A DNA stretch of 64,000 nucleotides from Eleusine coracana subsp. coracana (GCA_032690845.1 CM064424.1:46575511-46639510), one strand, 5' to 3'; positions 46,701 through 53,240 are shown, counted from the first letter of the stretch. Notes: generated from the sequence alone by a model not told the origin. Translations and numbers: made by a program.

Positions 46701-48373
46701 TATTTGTTCTTAGGGGATCCACGTTTTATCTGACTTCCGAATAGAAATAACTTTAGCTGTCCGAACTTTTATACCAAAACATGTGGGTGAATTTTGTAAC
46801 TAAGGTACATTTTCTTTTTATCCTATTGTCCTATTGCAAAATAAATGTTCTTGTAATGAGTACAACCTTCTTTTACCATACCATACACATGGAAATGGAA
46901 TTCAGAGCTAGTAACGCTTATATATGAAAAGATCAGACATTGTAACGCTAGCAACCTACTGTGTATTCAACTACTTCATATTTTGATTATGGTGCAGAAC
47001 TGACATTATTAGTATGTTCAAAACAAGGGAGAAAAGGGACTTTGATTGGGGCGAGCATATCTGATCCTATAAGTATGTAACTTCAGTTGTTAAACTTACC
47101 TTGTTCCAAGAGAACTCATTGTAATTTGTGTTATTCCGTCGTCGTCACCATATAGCCTTGATAAACCAAAATCAGCAATTTTTGGCACCATATTCTTATC
47201 TAGCAAAATATTGTCTGGTTTGAGGTCCAGATGCAATATACAATTCTCTGATCCCTCGTGGAGATATTGCAAACCATCACAAATCCCCTTAATTATTCCG
47301 TAACGGATATGCCAACTAAGTCCATTCTGTTCATCTGAATAAATTATATAAAAAATAATTATACTCAGAAACATAGTTCAAAGAATAAATTTCTATTGTT
47401 TGCTAAATAAAGTGCACATCCAACATATAGCACTGACTATAGTACCATCAATATGCTCACTGAGGCTGCCATTGTCGATGTACTCCATGCATAATGCCAT
47501 ATGGATTTGATCAGCAATAACACGTTTGCCTTGGTGCTCGACAATCACCTGCTCTGTTTCGTTGCAGTAACCCACTAGCTCTACAACATTTCGATGCTTG
47601 AGCTTGGCAAGGTTCTGGAACTCATTTTGAAATTGCTTGCTATCAATATCTATCACGTAACGAAGTACCTTCACAGCAATGGTTTCCCCATTTTCATGCA
47701 CTCCCTGTTTTTCATATAAATATTTAACTAGAAATATGTTATGGAATATCAAATTAATAAGTAGGAGAATATCACATTACTAAAGTCAACATGGTGTTGA
47801 TTCTACCTTGTAAACAGTTCCAAAGGCACCACTGCCTACTTTTCGCTCTCCGATAAAGAATCTGTAATCTTTTGTAGCAATTGGTATGGTACCTTTCTTG
47901 TACTTGAGAGAGTTTGGTACGGTAGATTGATGGCCTCAGGACTCCTATAATTTGTCTTGCTTTCCATTCAGCTTCTTCCGCGCAGGAACCCTTTTGAATA
48001 TATAAGCCAGAGCGCATTCTTTTGCTTTTATACAGAGATAAGGAACCCTTGGGAAAACATTTACAAGCAGGTTCTAAGTGTTCCTTCTGCCATTTGGCCC
48101 CTGGGAAGCAAAGCAATACAAAGAGAAACAATACTTATGGATACACATTAGATCAATAGTTTAGTTAGGCGCCACTTATGATAAAGATGCAATGAGAAAC
48201 ATTGCTAATTAATGCAGTTTTGTATCTACATACTATACTGTAGAAAGTTATAGGACCTGACACTTAAGCACGAAGCCATTTATCATACTAGCAAATCAAG
48301 CTGTTGCGTGAAGGCACTAACCTGAAGAATCGATATGAAGCTTCTGTGGGTTGCAACTGGAACGACGAGGCAT
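12225..48373 (-). CDS. Tandem kinase-pseudokinase-MSP-WD40 fusion protein (1163 aa, 20 exons)
   Basis: Predicted exons (high to low): 48373-48322, 47934-47807, 47704-47446, 47334-47100, 38859-38712, 38599-38390, 36930-36870, 29739-29606, 29528-29261, 29167-28999, 16423-16258, 16162-15446, 14158-14097, 14002-13948, 13864-13828, 13658-13333, 13221-13081, 13003-12855, 12638-12570, 12330-12225. All junction phases agree, no in-frame stop occurs, and the sum is 3492 nt including TAA. Domains: kinase 1 about 48-335, linker, pseudokinase about 380-670, MSP about 679-800, WD40 about 850-1150. Kinase-pseudokinase tandems include known cereal immune proteins such as RPG1 and WTK1; a role in immunity here is inference. 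No signal peptide or membrane segment is seen, so a cytosolic location is likely. Exon 2's acceptor is the weakest site. The alternative of two separate genes is disfavoured by the phase-matched linker exon. Confidence 0.75.
13826..13827 (-). other. Non-canonical GC splice donor
   Basis: The exon 13864-13828 ends CCAG and is followed by GCACGT rather than GT. Joining to the acceptor before 13658 gives phase-correct DEPVYTARFVA, the expected coatomer-like sequence. GC-AG introns form a small minority in plants and are spliced by the normal machinery. Confidence 0.7.
14338..14963. mobile_element. Possible CACTA-like insertion in intron 12
   Basis: CACTGCTATAGCAGTCATTTTCAGCAAC at the left resembles the tip of the mini-CACTA at 37307 (shared TTTTCAGCAAC), and a TAGTAGTG lies at the right near 14963. 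A GC-rich block with an open minus frame sits at 14570-14900. The flanking triplets do not match, so the limits are uncertain. Confidence 0.35.
15084..15195 (-). other. Candidate alternative (frame-breaking) exon
   Basis: A 112-nt block between an acceptor-like CCTCAG and a GAG|GTTTTT donor reads open in one frame (CLQSVAVKSRPK... to EPSEHAIE). Its 3' phase fits the first WD40 exon, but its 5' phase does not fit the MSP exon, so including it would shift the frame. The MSP exon joins directly to the exon at 14158 in phase without it. It may be a decayed exon, a regulated 'poison' exon, or chance. Confidence 0.35.
15446..16162 (-). CDS. Kinase-2 C-terminal helices and MSP domain exon
   Basis: A 717-nt exon encodes residues 611-849. 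The first part (MRRCIQIALACVDHHASSRP, then ITEIIDMLNETETRI) is the last subdomain of the kinase fold, with the usual Arg in the SSRP motif. It runs straight into an MSP domain (about 679-800): PLQLCFMFEPP, SCSLQLTNYG, IAFRLLSHSS and GVVPPKCTYTLTLTM are the typical beta-strand signatures. Plant MSP/VAP-type domains bind FFAT-like peptides and often place proteins at the ER; that role is family knowledge, not shown here. A Gln/Asp-rich linker follows before the WD40 exons. Confidence 0.85.
16258..16423 (-). CDS. Kinase-2 C-lobe exon
   Basis: A 166-nt exon encodes residues 555-610. HLPPEYKSQ corresponds to the PPE end of the activation segment, and TTDTYSFGVIIMQTM to the DxxSFGV helix F motif, so the lower lobe of the second kinase keeps its structural core. 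It joins in phase (AG|A, giving Arg) to the exon ending at 28999, across a 12.6-kb intron filled with the CACTA and gypsy elements. Confidence 0.8.
16612..16740 (+). repeat. SINE-like tRNA-derived repeat
   Basis: TAGTTTAATGG at 16622-16632 fits the pol III A-box consensus TRGYNNARNNG exactly, and GTTGAATTC at 16673-16681 fits the B-box consensus with one mismatch, at a SINE-like spacing of about 40 bases. No poly-A/T tail or duplication was defined, so a decayed SINE is the best guess. Confidence 0.4.
17231..17327. repeat. Tandem duplication of the CACTA left terminus
   Basis: A 48-49-bp block (ATATCAAAAAAGGTCTAATA through GACTCTATTTTA) is present twice in direct succession, so the tip-proximal sequence is duplicated while only the outer copy carries CACT. 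The copies are nearly identical. Confidence 0.85.
17639..17917 (+). pseudogene. GC-rich putative first exon of the CACTA gene
   Basis: A Pro/Leu/Ser-rich frame begins ATG at 17639 and ends at a donor AAAATG|GTAAGT (17917). The next exon begins at 18383 after TTATTAG. The composition is that of a GC-rich captured or leader exon rather than a folded domain. Its link to the downstream gene rests on position and splice signals only. Confidence 0.4.
18383..20688 (+). pseudogene. CACTA accessory/transposase-like protein, several nonsense codons
   Basis: The frame starts at an acceptor, reads an EGGEHEGGQYEGG repeat, then a conserved block (RLRKLSGLIARHNLSLVMPSF, KTWTTHKSNLAHNFL, RYKRLRSRHVHNHRLGSIGYGG) of the plant En/Spm-type transposase-related family, followed by VRENDVLSTCLGPK and KKRKRTRSMDLEAI. 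In-frame stops occur near 18466, 19111, 19212, 19299, 19988 and 20372; at 19299 TAG stands where Trp would be expected (G-to-A type decay). A Lys/Gln-rich low-complexity linker (20100-20370) precedes YMRIPVSRLKNGIVV. It is a non-functional relic. Confidence 0.75.
20802..22273 (+). pseudogene. Ulp1-like (C48) cysteine protease domain in CACTA, degenerate
   Basis: The upstream exon ends at 20688 and joins in phase to 20802. Exons carry GDDWILVVIIPKWSTVLYFDS, then (21724-21811) QRPGFQCGFYAAHMLVALG, and a last exon (22142-22273) ending KKGEFYFKDRQM and TGA. In Ulp1/SENP proteases the triad is His-Asp-Cys with a Gln. Here the Asp (YFDS) and Cys (QCGFY) remain, but the His before Trp is Asp (DDW). 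A 23-bp direct repeat (21016 and 21066) disrupts the region after YFDS. Ulp1 domains are recurrent passengers of plant DNA transposons. The exon between 21130 and 21720 was not resolved. Confidence 0.75.
22967..23350. other. GC-rich spacer continuing the sequence left of the CACTA
   Basis: Without the CACTA, the GC-rich segment at 17100-17226 would run directly into 22967 onward (…GGTGCT then GCAGCTGCC…). Open frames are short and without motifs. It is part of the 12.6-kb intron. Confidence 0.5.
23411..23807 (-). repeat. 3' LTR of the gypsy element
   Basis: A 397-bp LTR. It differs from its partner by scattered substitutions and a short extra copy of CCCAGCCACGGT near 23540-23560, which accounts for most of the length difference. 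Confidence 0.92.
23734..25154 (-). pseudogene. Gypsy integrase and chromodomain, broken
   Basis: Pieces at 25154-24804 and 24870-24481 carry the HHCC zinc finger (HDQGHEGAQ… CTICQHNK), the first catalytic Asp in DISMDFIEG, the second in the SDRDTVF region and the Glu in LQTDGQSEVVN. The 24282-23734 piece has the GPFKILERIG region, FHVSLLKKF, and a chromodomain-like tail with LVHWEGR and ASWDK, used by chromoviruses to choose chromatin targets. Reading-frame breaks separate the pieces. Confidence 0.85.
25200..26984 (-). pseudogene. Gypsy protease, reverse transcriptase and RNase H, broken
   Basis: Protease motif DTGSTHTF lies in 26984-26700. RT (26477-25452) shows RFCVDYRELN, FTKLDLRSGYHQ, MPFGL and GYLGHVI-like blocks (VVYLGHVISAEGV). 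The catalytic FxDD box reads VFFYDIL, so the first of the paired Asp is Tyr, which should abolish polymerisation. RNase H-like FIVDCDASGSG follows. Stops separate protease from gag (27016-27018), and lie after the protease (26700) and before RT (about 26595). Confidence 0.88.
27018..28293 (-). pseudogene. Gypsy gag with zinc knuckle, frameshifted
   Basis: The reading frame 28293-27589 covers the capsid region (CHO-like block around NFLHFDGETDPLTWITKCE and VWLAALHLNG). It shifts to another frame near 27630 (LKDLYCTGSVDEYQ) and stops at 27512. A further frame from 27464 contains the knuckle CYYCTEKYTPGHKC. At least one shift and one stop break the chain. A Tyr/Gly/Arg/His-rich low-complexity segment occupies 27850-28080. 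Confidence 0.85.
28315..28698 (-). repeat. 5' LTR of the gypsy element
   Basis: A 384-bp partner of the LTR at 23411, next to the minus-strand primer site TGGTATCAGA. Confidence 0.92.
28999..29739 (-). CDS. Kinase-2 (pseudokinase) N-lobe and catalytic-loop exons
   Basis: Three exons (29739-29606, 29528-29261, 29167-28999) encode residues 365-554. LLERITDGFSKERL is the usual lead-in. The glycine loop has decayed to FQYGYEQIYK. The beta-3 Lys (GVKLP, Lys421) and an alpha-C Glu (FEAEALKL) remain. The catalytic loop reads MVDLEPSR where HxDLKPxN is expected, losing Lys and Asn, and the DFG position reads DVQ. The fold is probably kept but phosphotransfer should not be. Phases match the linker exon at 36930-36870 upstream and the exon at 16423 downstream. 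Confidence 0.85.
29740..30977. other. Intron 7 interior, no recognised element
   Basis: AT-rich intron sequence between the kinase-2 exon and the copia insertion. It contains a C12/G8 tract at 30884-30903. No transposon ends or RNA genes were recognised. Confidence 0.45.
30884..30903. repeat. C12G8 homopolymer palindrome
   Basis: Twelve C followed directly by eight G, preceded by CTATATATAGG. It is self-complementary, prone to polymerase slippage, and a likely place for assembly error. Confidence 0.8.
30983..31129 (-). repeat. 3' LTR of the copia element
   Basis: Short 147-bp LTR, matching 36116-36260 with about ten differences. Confidence 0.9.
31141..32555 (-). pseudogene. Copia reverse transcriptase and RNase H, broken
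   Basis: RT pieces: WRDAMSDEFASLQSN and WVFYHKLHSDGSLDR (32555-32433), WPVHQLDAKNAFLHGTL and LYGLKQAPRA (32348-32166), and YLLLYVDDIVLTA with the intact YVDD box (32102-31770). RNase H (31611-31141) has YSDADWVGCPDTRRSTSG, a hallmark of copia, and HIEIDLHFVRDKV. Frame breaks lie between the pieces, so no full protein can be made. Confidence 0.9.
32825..34639 (-). pseudogene. Copia protease, GAG-pre-integrase and integrase, broken
   Basis: Protease DSGADGHMTS lies near 34490-34470. A GAG-pre-integrase-like segment (34317-34180) follows. The integrase C-terminal part (33568-32825) has YWVEALHKATYLLNLRPT and MFGCKCYPNL. The middle of the integrase core is degraded between 33.6 and 34.1 kb. A long Ala/Pro/Ser-rich spacer follows before RT. 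Confidence 0.8.
34821..35575 (-). pseudogene. Copia gag fragments
   Basis: Minus-strand segments include an acidic N-terminus near 35570, a HYYRWKELFLNTV segment near 35340-35300, and SWLYGTVNLDLIEIA (35200-35150), typical of copia capsid (UBN2-type) regions. Frameshifts and a GC-rich tail interrupt it. A hAT MITE separates this gag from the 5' LTR. Confidence 0.7.
35634..36089. mobile_element. hAT-type MITE inside the copia leader
   Basis: TIRs of at least 16 bp (CAATGTTTTGAATCTC at 35634 and its complement ending 36089). Flanks are CATAGGAG and CACAGGAG (35626-35633, 36090-36097), an 8-bp duplication with one mismatch. It is 456 bp and non-coding, with subterminal words such as TAGCGGC. 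Its insertion postdates the copia element. Confidence 0.82.
36116..36260 (-). repeat. 5' LTR of the copia element
   Basis: A 145-bp LTR followed on the minus strand by the primer-binding site TGGTATCCGAG. Confidence 0.9.
36266..36869. other. Intron sequence, no element recognised
   Basis: AT-rich intron DNA between the copia element and the linker exon. The small minus frame at 36274-36549 has no motif. Confidence 0.4.
36870..36930 (-). CDS. Linker exon between kinase 1 and kinase 2
   Basis: A 61-nt exon between a pyrimidine-rich acceptor (TTTTTTTTTCTTGGTAG) and a strong donor (CAG|GTAAGTAT). It encodes HCDGESIPSMDSITSGTYSS plus one base. Phase 0 entry from the kinase-1 exon (CAG|GTAATT at 38390) and phase 1 exit into the kinase-2 exon at 29739 both fit, which is the main evidence that the two kinase domains belong to one protein. 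Confidence 0.7.
37307..38004. mobile_element. Mini-CACTA element, TSD TTG
   Basis: CACTACTACAGAGTAGTTTTC at the left and TTTTTTTAGTAGTC at the right (expected TAGTAGTG, last base changed). TTG flanks both ends (37304-37306, 38005-38007). Inside are a GC-rich block with a C18 run near 37487-37504, a GA microsatellite (37762-37792) and scattered TAGTGAC/GTCACTA words. Non-coding except for a proline-rich frame at 37398-37742 that I do not accept as a gene. Confidence 0.65.
37762..37792. repeat. GA microsatellite
   Basis: About fifteen uninterrupted GA units inside the mini-CACTA. Confidence 0.9.
38390..38859 (-). CDS. Kinase-1 C-lobe exons
   Basis: Two exons (38859-38712 and 38599-38390) encode residues 225-344. 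GYLPPEYIDHQI is the end of the activation segment, and KAFDIYSLGVIITKIM the helix F region with its structural Asp. NWRKRLQEMR and CIEIALKCLKQDRRDRPNIQEI form the last helices with the conserved Arg. The entry phase matches the kinase-1 exon ending at 47100 (ACAAG|GTAAG), across an 8.2-kb intron. The C-lobe looks intact. Confidence 0.87.
38860..40457. other. Intron 4 interior with a GC-rich island
   Basis: Mostly AT-rich intron DNA. A GC-rich island at about 40150-40390 has several competing frames (one includes RERPHDTPDDLVFSSFPARC) and may be a captured gene fragment, but I do not recognise it. No transposon ends were defined. Confidence 0.4.
40616..40910 (+). repeat. 5' LTR of the non-coding LTR element
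   Basis: Contains CCTTATATATACA, a TATA-like box, and a CTCTCCTCCAATAGTGAAG segment near its 3' half; followed by the primer-binding site. Confidence 0.92.
42364..42660 (+). repeat. 3' LTR of the non-coding LTR element
   Basis: Partner of 40616-40910, with scattered substitutions, mostly transitions. Confidence 0.92.
42750..43135. other. AT-rich intron sequence
   Basis: No element or gene recognised between the mini-CACTA and the copia derivative. Confidence 0.4.
43346..43930 (-). pseudogene. Copia integrase N-terminus and RNase H tail, joined by deletion
   Basis: 43852-43562 contains HHCQRCWLGKQIQLPYHSSE followed by FDLVHSDV, the zinc-binding and first catalytic region of copia integrase. 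43534-43346 contains KHFGVDPFYIQSQV and PSEIQLADLFTKT, the end of copia RNase H. The roughly 2 kb that normally lies between is absent. Confidence 0.82.
44210..45519 (-). pseudogene. Copia gag with CCHC zinc knuckle, frameshifted
   Basis: A start around 45390 (MASSSGIAIL) and the LRLWDFLTCELICPPRP block are typical of copia gag. Further minus frames cover capsid (CESYLSQKKALELHCTYDF, HDEYEPCHAQLLACHPCV). The knuckle CDYCGKEGHMESYC lies at about 44500-44455. Stops between 44.85 and 45.2 kb break the frame. Confidence 0.82.
46282..47099. other. AT-rich intron sequence
   Basis: Intron 4 DNA between the copia element and the kinase-1 exon; nothing recognised. Confidence 0.45.
47100..48373 (-). 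CDS. Kinase-1 start and N-lobe exons
   Basis: Four exons encode residues 1-224. Exon 1 starts MPRRSSCNPQK (ATG at 48371-48373) and ends TCAG|GTTAGT. Exon 2 (47934-47807) is joined at CCTGAG|GCC and ends with the glycine loop GSGAFGTVYK. Exon 3 has IAVKVL (Lys72) and the alpha-C Glu88. Exon 4 has HLDLKPDNILL (181-191) and ADFGLSR (200-206). All residues needed for catalysis are present; Leu replaces Arg in the HRD motif, so this is a non-RD kinase, a class common in plant immune receptors. The exon-2 acceptor lacks a good pyrimidine tract; a longer exon from 48100 would put the loop out of frame. Confidence 0.78.
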
Positions 48374-48736
48374 GGAGTGGAGCAGCTTAATCCTTTCACG
48401 AGATAGGTGGCGAGCCCAGATCACAGAGGATTATTAATTAAATCATACGGGTTAATATAAAAGTACAGCCCGGCAGCGATACAACCCATTTGAGTTTTGA
48501 ACTTACACTAGAGTTCGTGGCACCAGCTACAGGCATGTACTCCCTCAATTCAATATTATATGACACTTTCGTTTTCTTAAGTTTTCTTAAATTATAAGAT
48601 ATTATTGTTTTTTAATGTATCTTTCTCTCTTTTCAATAAACTTCTATCTCTATCTCTCTTCATTTCATCTACACTTACCTTTTTTACCTCTCCTTAATTC
48701 TCATGTCCGCAGCCAAAACATCATATAAGGTCATAA
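48374..48736. promoter_or_regulatory. Probable 5' UTR and promoter region of the kinase fusion gene
   Basis: AT-rich DNA directly upstream of the predicted start codon. It contains a Stowaway-like CTCCCTCAATTC word at about 48540. No clear TATA box could be singled out, so the promoter call rests on position. Confidence 0.35.
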
Positions 48737-48943
48737 GGCCAGTCTCAGTGGAGCCTTTTATTGTACTCTTTTTAAAACATGTTTTTAGGTAAATGAGCCA
48801 ACATCCTTTCATTCTAATAAAAGACCTCTCACATGGGATGAAAGAAAATATTCTCTCTTTTTATAACTATCATGTCATATTAGCAAAAAATACATATGTG
48901 ATACAATATTTAATGCTTATGAAAGACTCTATTAAAACTGACC
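48737..48943. mobile_element. Tourist-like MITE, TSD TAA
   Basis: Left end GGCCAGTCTCAGTGG and right end complement GGTCAGTTTTAATAG form an imperfect TIR. TAA flanks both ends (48734-48736, 48944-48946), the PIF/Harbinger pattern. It is 207 bp, non-coding, and about 360 bases upstream of the kinase fusion gene's start. Confidence 0.65.
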
Positions 48944-50961
48944 TAATGTTGAATGGAAGAAGTATATTATTTCACTCCAATCGAGGAAATTGATAAACTC
49001 GGCACTAGCAACAAGACAGCAGTGAATACCTTTGGAGCACTGTTTCACTTTATTCGAGAACACTGATAAATTAATCCTTGGGAAAAATAAAAAAGTCTAT
49101 ATCTTCTTCAAATTAAATAATATAAAACTTTCTCAACTTATACTTTCATACGGAAACCAGCACGAGCTATTAAGATGTGTTTTTTGCTACGTACTAAATT
49201 TTAATCTTATTCTATTAAATATTGAGATATTAATTAGAAATAATAAATATAAATTACTGATAAAATTCATTTTATAACTTCTAGTCTATGGCCATGTTGG
49301 TATACCTCCAGTTTTTAAAAAACTAGCTTTTAAAAACTGGAGGGTTTCCAAACATGGTAGTTTTTTTATCAATTTCTAAAAATTGGTTTATAAATTTTTA
49401 AGAAACCTATAATCTGGATTAGACTACCTAATGCTAGTTTTTAAGAAACCAGCTTTTAGAAACTGGGATCCAAATATCTCCATATAGTTTTTTTTTATAA
49501 ACCAATTTTTAAGAAACTGGTTTATTAATTTAAATAACGAGATGAAAGATCATGATTAGATAATATGATACTACAGTAAATATCTCGTAATGATAATTTA
49601 ATTAAACTTAATAAAATTATCTCACCAATTAACCTTTAACTATATAATTAATTTTATATTTAATCACCCCATTTAATATTTAAATAATTAATATGACAAT
49701 ATTAAAATTTAGACAAAAAAATAAACATACTCTAATTCGATCTAGTGTAAAAAAAAGTTTGCACAAACTCAAATGAAGTCTGACCTAGTCCCCAGCTGTG
49801 CACCATGAGCCGCCTGAAGTTTTTGCCCTTGGGGTTCCCGAGGATTCCCGAGGAAGAGCACATGCTCGTCCTCATCACACTTGAGCCGAACTACAGGCCC
49901 GGGCTACGGAGGTGCGGCCTTTTTCCCAACGCACACGAGCCGGTGAGCCGTCCCACGTTCCATGCGCTAGCGCCTGCGCCTCGTCGGCCATCCCCCACAC
50001 GCTATTATTCATTGATATTTTCTGAGGACAGGGGGAATGCAGATCGGGAAATCAGGACAAGTTGGTGTATTGTTCTTTTCTCAATCGTTTTTATATCTAT
50101 TTTATTATCTTTTTATTTGAAGGAAAAAATAAGTTATCAAATTCGCTCGCTCTTAAGGTCACGAAATTCATATTATCTATTATATTTTTATTTAAAGAGA
50201 AGTAAACACACTTTACTCTTAAAGTCAAAAAATTCCATATCTATCTATTGTTATCTTCGTATTGAAAGAGAAAAAGAAATCAGCATATTTATTCTTAAGG
50301 CCACGATAATTCCATATTAATCAGAAAAAAATAGAACATTAGATTTTATAAAAAATTAATTATCTATGTTCTTTAATTTTTGAGACCATGTCATATATAA
50401 ATAAGATAATTTTACATATGAAAAAGATTTGAGAAGACCAATAATGGTGAAATAGGCACTCTTATATCTTATATTCCGTAAGAAGTCCTTTTGATGCTTT
50501 CTTATCATACAACTGTCCATGTCACCATATATTTTTCTTATATAGCTCTTATGAAAAAAAATATAAGCGTGCCTTAAAAAAGAGCTTGGGCTACTCCAAC
50601 ATGGCATGGGCGAGAGCCGAGACACGTTATCTCTCAAACTCACGAAAATCTCACATAAATCATGGAAAATAAAAAAAAATATAGACTGTTGAATTTTATA
50701 AACATTTAACTATCTCAATATAATTTTCAAGTGCGTGTCATATATAAGATAATTTTATATAAGGAAAAAATAAAAATACCAATAACAGTGAAACTTACAC
50801 TCTATCCCACATTTTGATAGTTTCTTATTATACAACCGTTGATGTCACCATATATTTTTCTTATACAACCCTTTTGATGATGTAAATATAAGTGTACCTC
50901 ACAAATGAACAAAAGAACTCTTGAACTACTACAACAGCGGCAACTGGGCTGGATAGAGCTA
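48944..50961. other. Intergenic spacer
   Basis: AT-rich. At 49290-49520 several copies of AAACTGGTTT/AAACCAG-type words in both orientations suggest a decayed MITE. A short GC-rich island with an open plus frame lies at 49805-50010 (no known motif). Repeated blocks around 50360-50660 and 50680-50880 ('catatataa…ttatataaggaaaaa') look like diverged copies of one sequence. Confidence 0.45.
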
Positions 50962-50970
50962 AGAAGACGA

Positions 50971-51069
50971 GGATGCGGCTTCTCTCCTCCCGTCTCCTCC
51001 TCCCATGCATCCTCCCGCCACGTGGCGAAATTTTATTCGATGTCCTTTTCTTCTCCGGACCCAGCCGAA
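50971..51069. repeat. Left TIR of the Mutator-like element
   Basis: 99 bp. The 3' end of the transposase frame reads into this TIR, so part of the TIR is also coding or 3' UTR. Confidence 0.95.
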
Positions 51070-53240
51070 CGAGACCGTCCACCGCTCGCATCCGGTAACG
51101 AGACCGTCCACCTCTTTAGTATGTATTCCTCAGGAACTGATTTGATATTATTGATGTCCAGTATCTTTAGTGCATGAGAGCAAAGGATACCAGCGAATTC
51201 GAATTTCTTGCAGCTACATCTCACTCTTGAGTCTGAAGGTGAGAACTTAACAGTATGTTCATGATCTTTTCCATATACTTTTACTTTGTATACCTTTTCA
51301 ACATCATCATCAACGCAACAGAACAAGTAACAGTTTAAAGTTTGTAGCACCTGAACCTCAAATAATCTAAATATTGTTGGCGTATACACTTTTGCTGCTT
51401 GCTTTAATATTGTCAATTCTGCCTTTGGGACAGGTGTACTTTGTGTTGCTTTGAAATCACTTTTAACTTCTTCATATCGTTTATCCCTCACCAGTCTGTC
51501 GAAGTTTTCAAAGAAAGTAAGCATGTCATACTTTACACTAATATAGTCTTTCACTTCATTATTCAAGCTTTCATTTCTCTGCGTAGAACTCATATCAGCA
51601 GAGAATGAGTTTCTACCATATACTAGTGCCCATTGGTACCTTTTATCAAAGAGTCATTGAAGCCATTGGTTATCTTGAAGCTCAAATGTCTGAAGCATTT
51701 TCTTTCATGCATTTATGAAATCCTCCTCCTCTTCCTGATCATAAATACATTTCTGAAATTCAATATTAAATTTCTTATAATCATTAACAGCTCCAACAAG
51801 ATGCTTCAAGGCATTCTGATTCATATGCCACACACATAGCCTATGATGTGTATCTGGTAGAACTATTCTGATTGCTTTAGCCATAGCTGCATCTTCATCT
51901 GTTAAAATAGTTTGTGGTTTCTTTCCGGACATTACCTTTAGAAAAGTTCTAAACAACCAAATAAAACTTTCTATTGTCTCATTATATAAAGTGCAACACC
52001 AAAAACAGTTGTTTTTTTTTATGATTATTTACCCCAACAAGCAAGCCAAGAGGACGACCATCATCCAATTTTCTGTATGTTGTGTCAAAACCAACAACAT
52101 CACCATAAGATTCATAGTATGCAACCATTTTAGCATCTGCCTAGAAAATGTTGGTTATTAAGTCACTCTCATCAACTTGAATAGCATAGAAAAACTTAGC
52201 ATCCTCTGATGTCTTCTTCTCCATGTATTCCAACACACCTCCAGTATCCCCTTTGTGTACCTTTAGTGATCTCTTTGTATATAACCTGTTTTTCACATCT
52301 ACACGAGTGAACCCAAGATTCTCTATTCCACCTGCTTCCTTTGCCAATAGATCAACAGCTGCTTTTGTAGAGATGCCTACAGATTTTGCCACTTCTATTC
52401 TTGAAATCTGTGCTTCATCAATTTTCCTTTGTGATCTTAATTGGTGGCTCTGTTGTGTACTGGCAAGGGTGTGATTATGCTCGGGCACAAAGTGATAGAC
52501 AACGTAGGATCCATTTATAAGACTTATCTTCATACAGGCTTCACACATACACCGTGACTCTGGTCTACTAAAACATATATTTATTTCTGCTGGGTCTGAC
52601 CTTTTGTCAGGCCGACGAATTCCTGCTTGTGTAAAAGATTGGTTAAAAATAGATGATGCTAAGCAGATATATTATTGTAAGAGCAGTAAATGTTATACCT
52701 TCACGAGAGCAACAGAAGACCCTAGACTTTATTATGGGAGTAGTTCCCACATAGTGGCAGCCATTCCTTCGGATACTAAAACCCATCTTTCCAGCATAAG
52801 TGTTGTAAAAATCATACGCATCTTGGTCAGAGTTAAATGTCATTCCTATCTTTGGTACCATGTCTTCTGGACAATTCTTCATTTGAGATGCATCAATGTT
52901 TTCATGATCCTAATTAAATTCATGATATTGTTTATGTTATCATATGAATGCAACACAAAGTAATTAGGATAAACAAAAGCAAGTTGTGAAAGATAAGCTG
53001 CCATATGTATTTACTATTTTGTATAATATAGGATAAGATTCATCTAGAGTATCAAATACAACAGAGATGTGAAACTGATCTTACACTTTTCAATGGTGTT
53101 GTTTCCAGGTTTTCTTCACTAGATGATGCATCCACGTTGCAAGAAGAATTAGGAGTCGTTGAACTTCCATGTGTCATCAAAACTCCAGGAGAATTGATCA
53201 CGGATCCATCACAACGGTGCAACTCTACTCCAGGAGCCAT
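51070..53240 (-). pseudogene. FAR1/FHY3-type MULE transposase with three nonsense codons
   Basis: Exons 53240-53085, 52909-52699 and 52625 to about 51070 join in phase. Order: Ser-rich N-terminus, FAR1 zinc-binding domain (YDFYNTYAGKMGFSIRR, VFCCSREG, RCMCEACMKISL, FVPEHNHTLAS), MULE DDE core (DVVGFDTTYR, GKKPQTILTDEDAAM, THHRLCVWHMNQNA), and a SWIM zinc finger (CSCKKFEFAGILCSHALKIL). Stops lie at 52141-52143 (TAG for Trp), 51705-51707 (TGA for Trp) and 51654-51656 (TGA for Arg). A compensated frame slip occurs near 51985-52020 in an A run. FAR1/FHY3 light-signalling factors derive from such transposases; this copy sits between TIRs, so it is a transposon gene, not a host factor. Confidence 0.92.

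Noticed and set aside
47807..48100. Frameshift just before the kinase-1 glycine loop
   Set aside because: A different acceptor at 47934 removes the need for a frameshift and keeps exon phase.
28999..48373. Two separate tandem kinase genes instead of one
   Set aside because: No stop or terminal exon after kinase 1. A 61-nt linker exon with strong splice sites joins both kinases in phase, and kinase 2 has no start codon of its own with a credible context. Not fully excluded without RNA.
49805..50320. 171-residue plus frame as a gene
   Set aside because: GC-rich first third without a known motif, followed by low-complexity Lys/Ile/Ser/Tyr-rich AT DNA; no splice or family support.
51070..53240. 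Host FAR1/FHY3-related transcription factor gene
   Set aside because: It lies between Mutator-type TIRs with a 9-bp duplication and has three nonsense codons.
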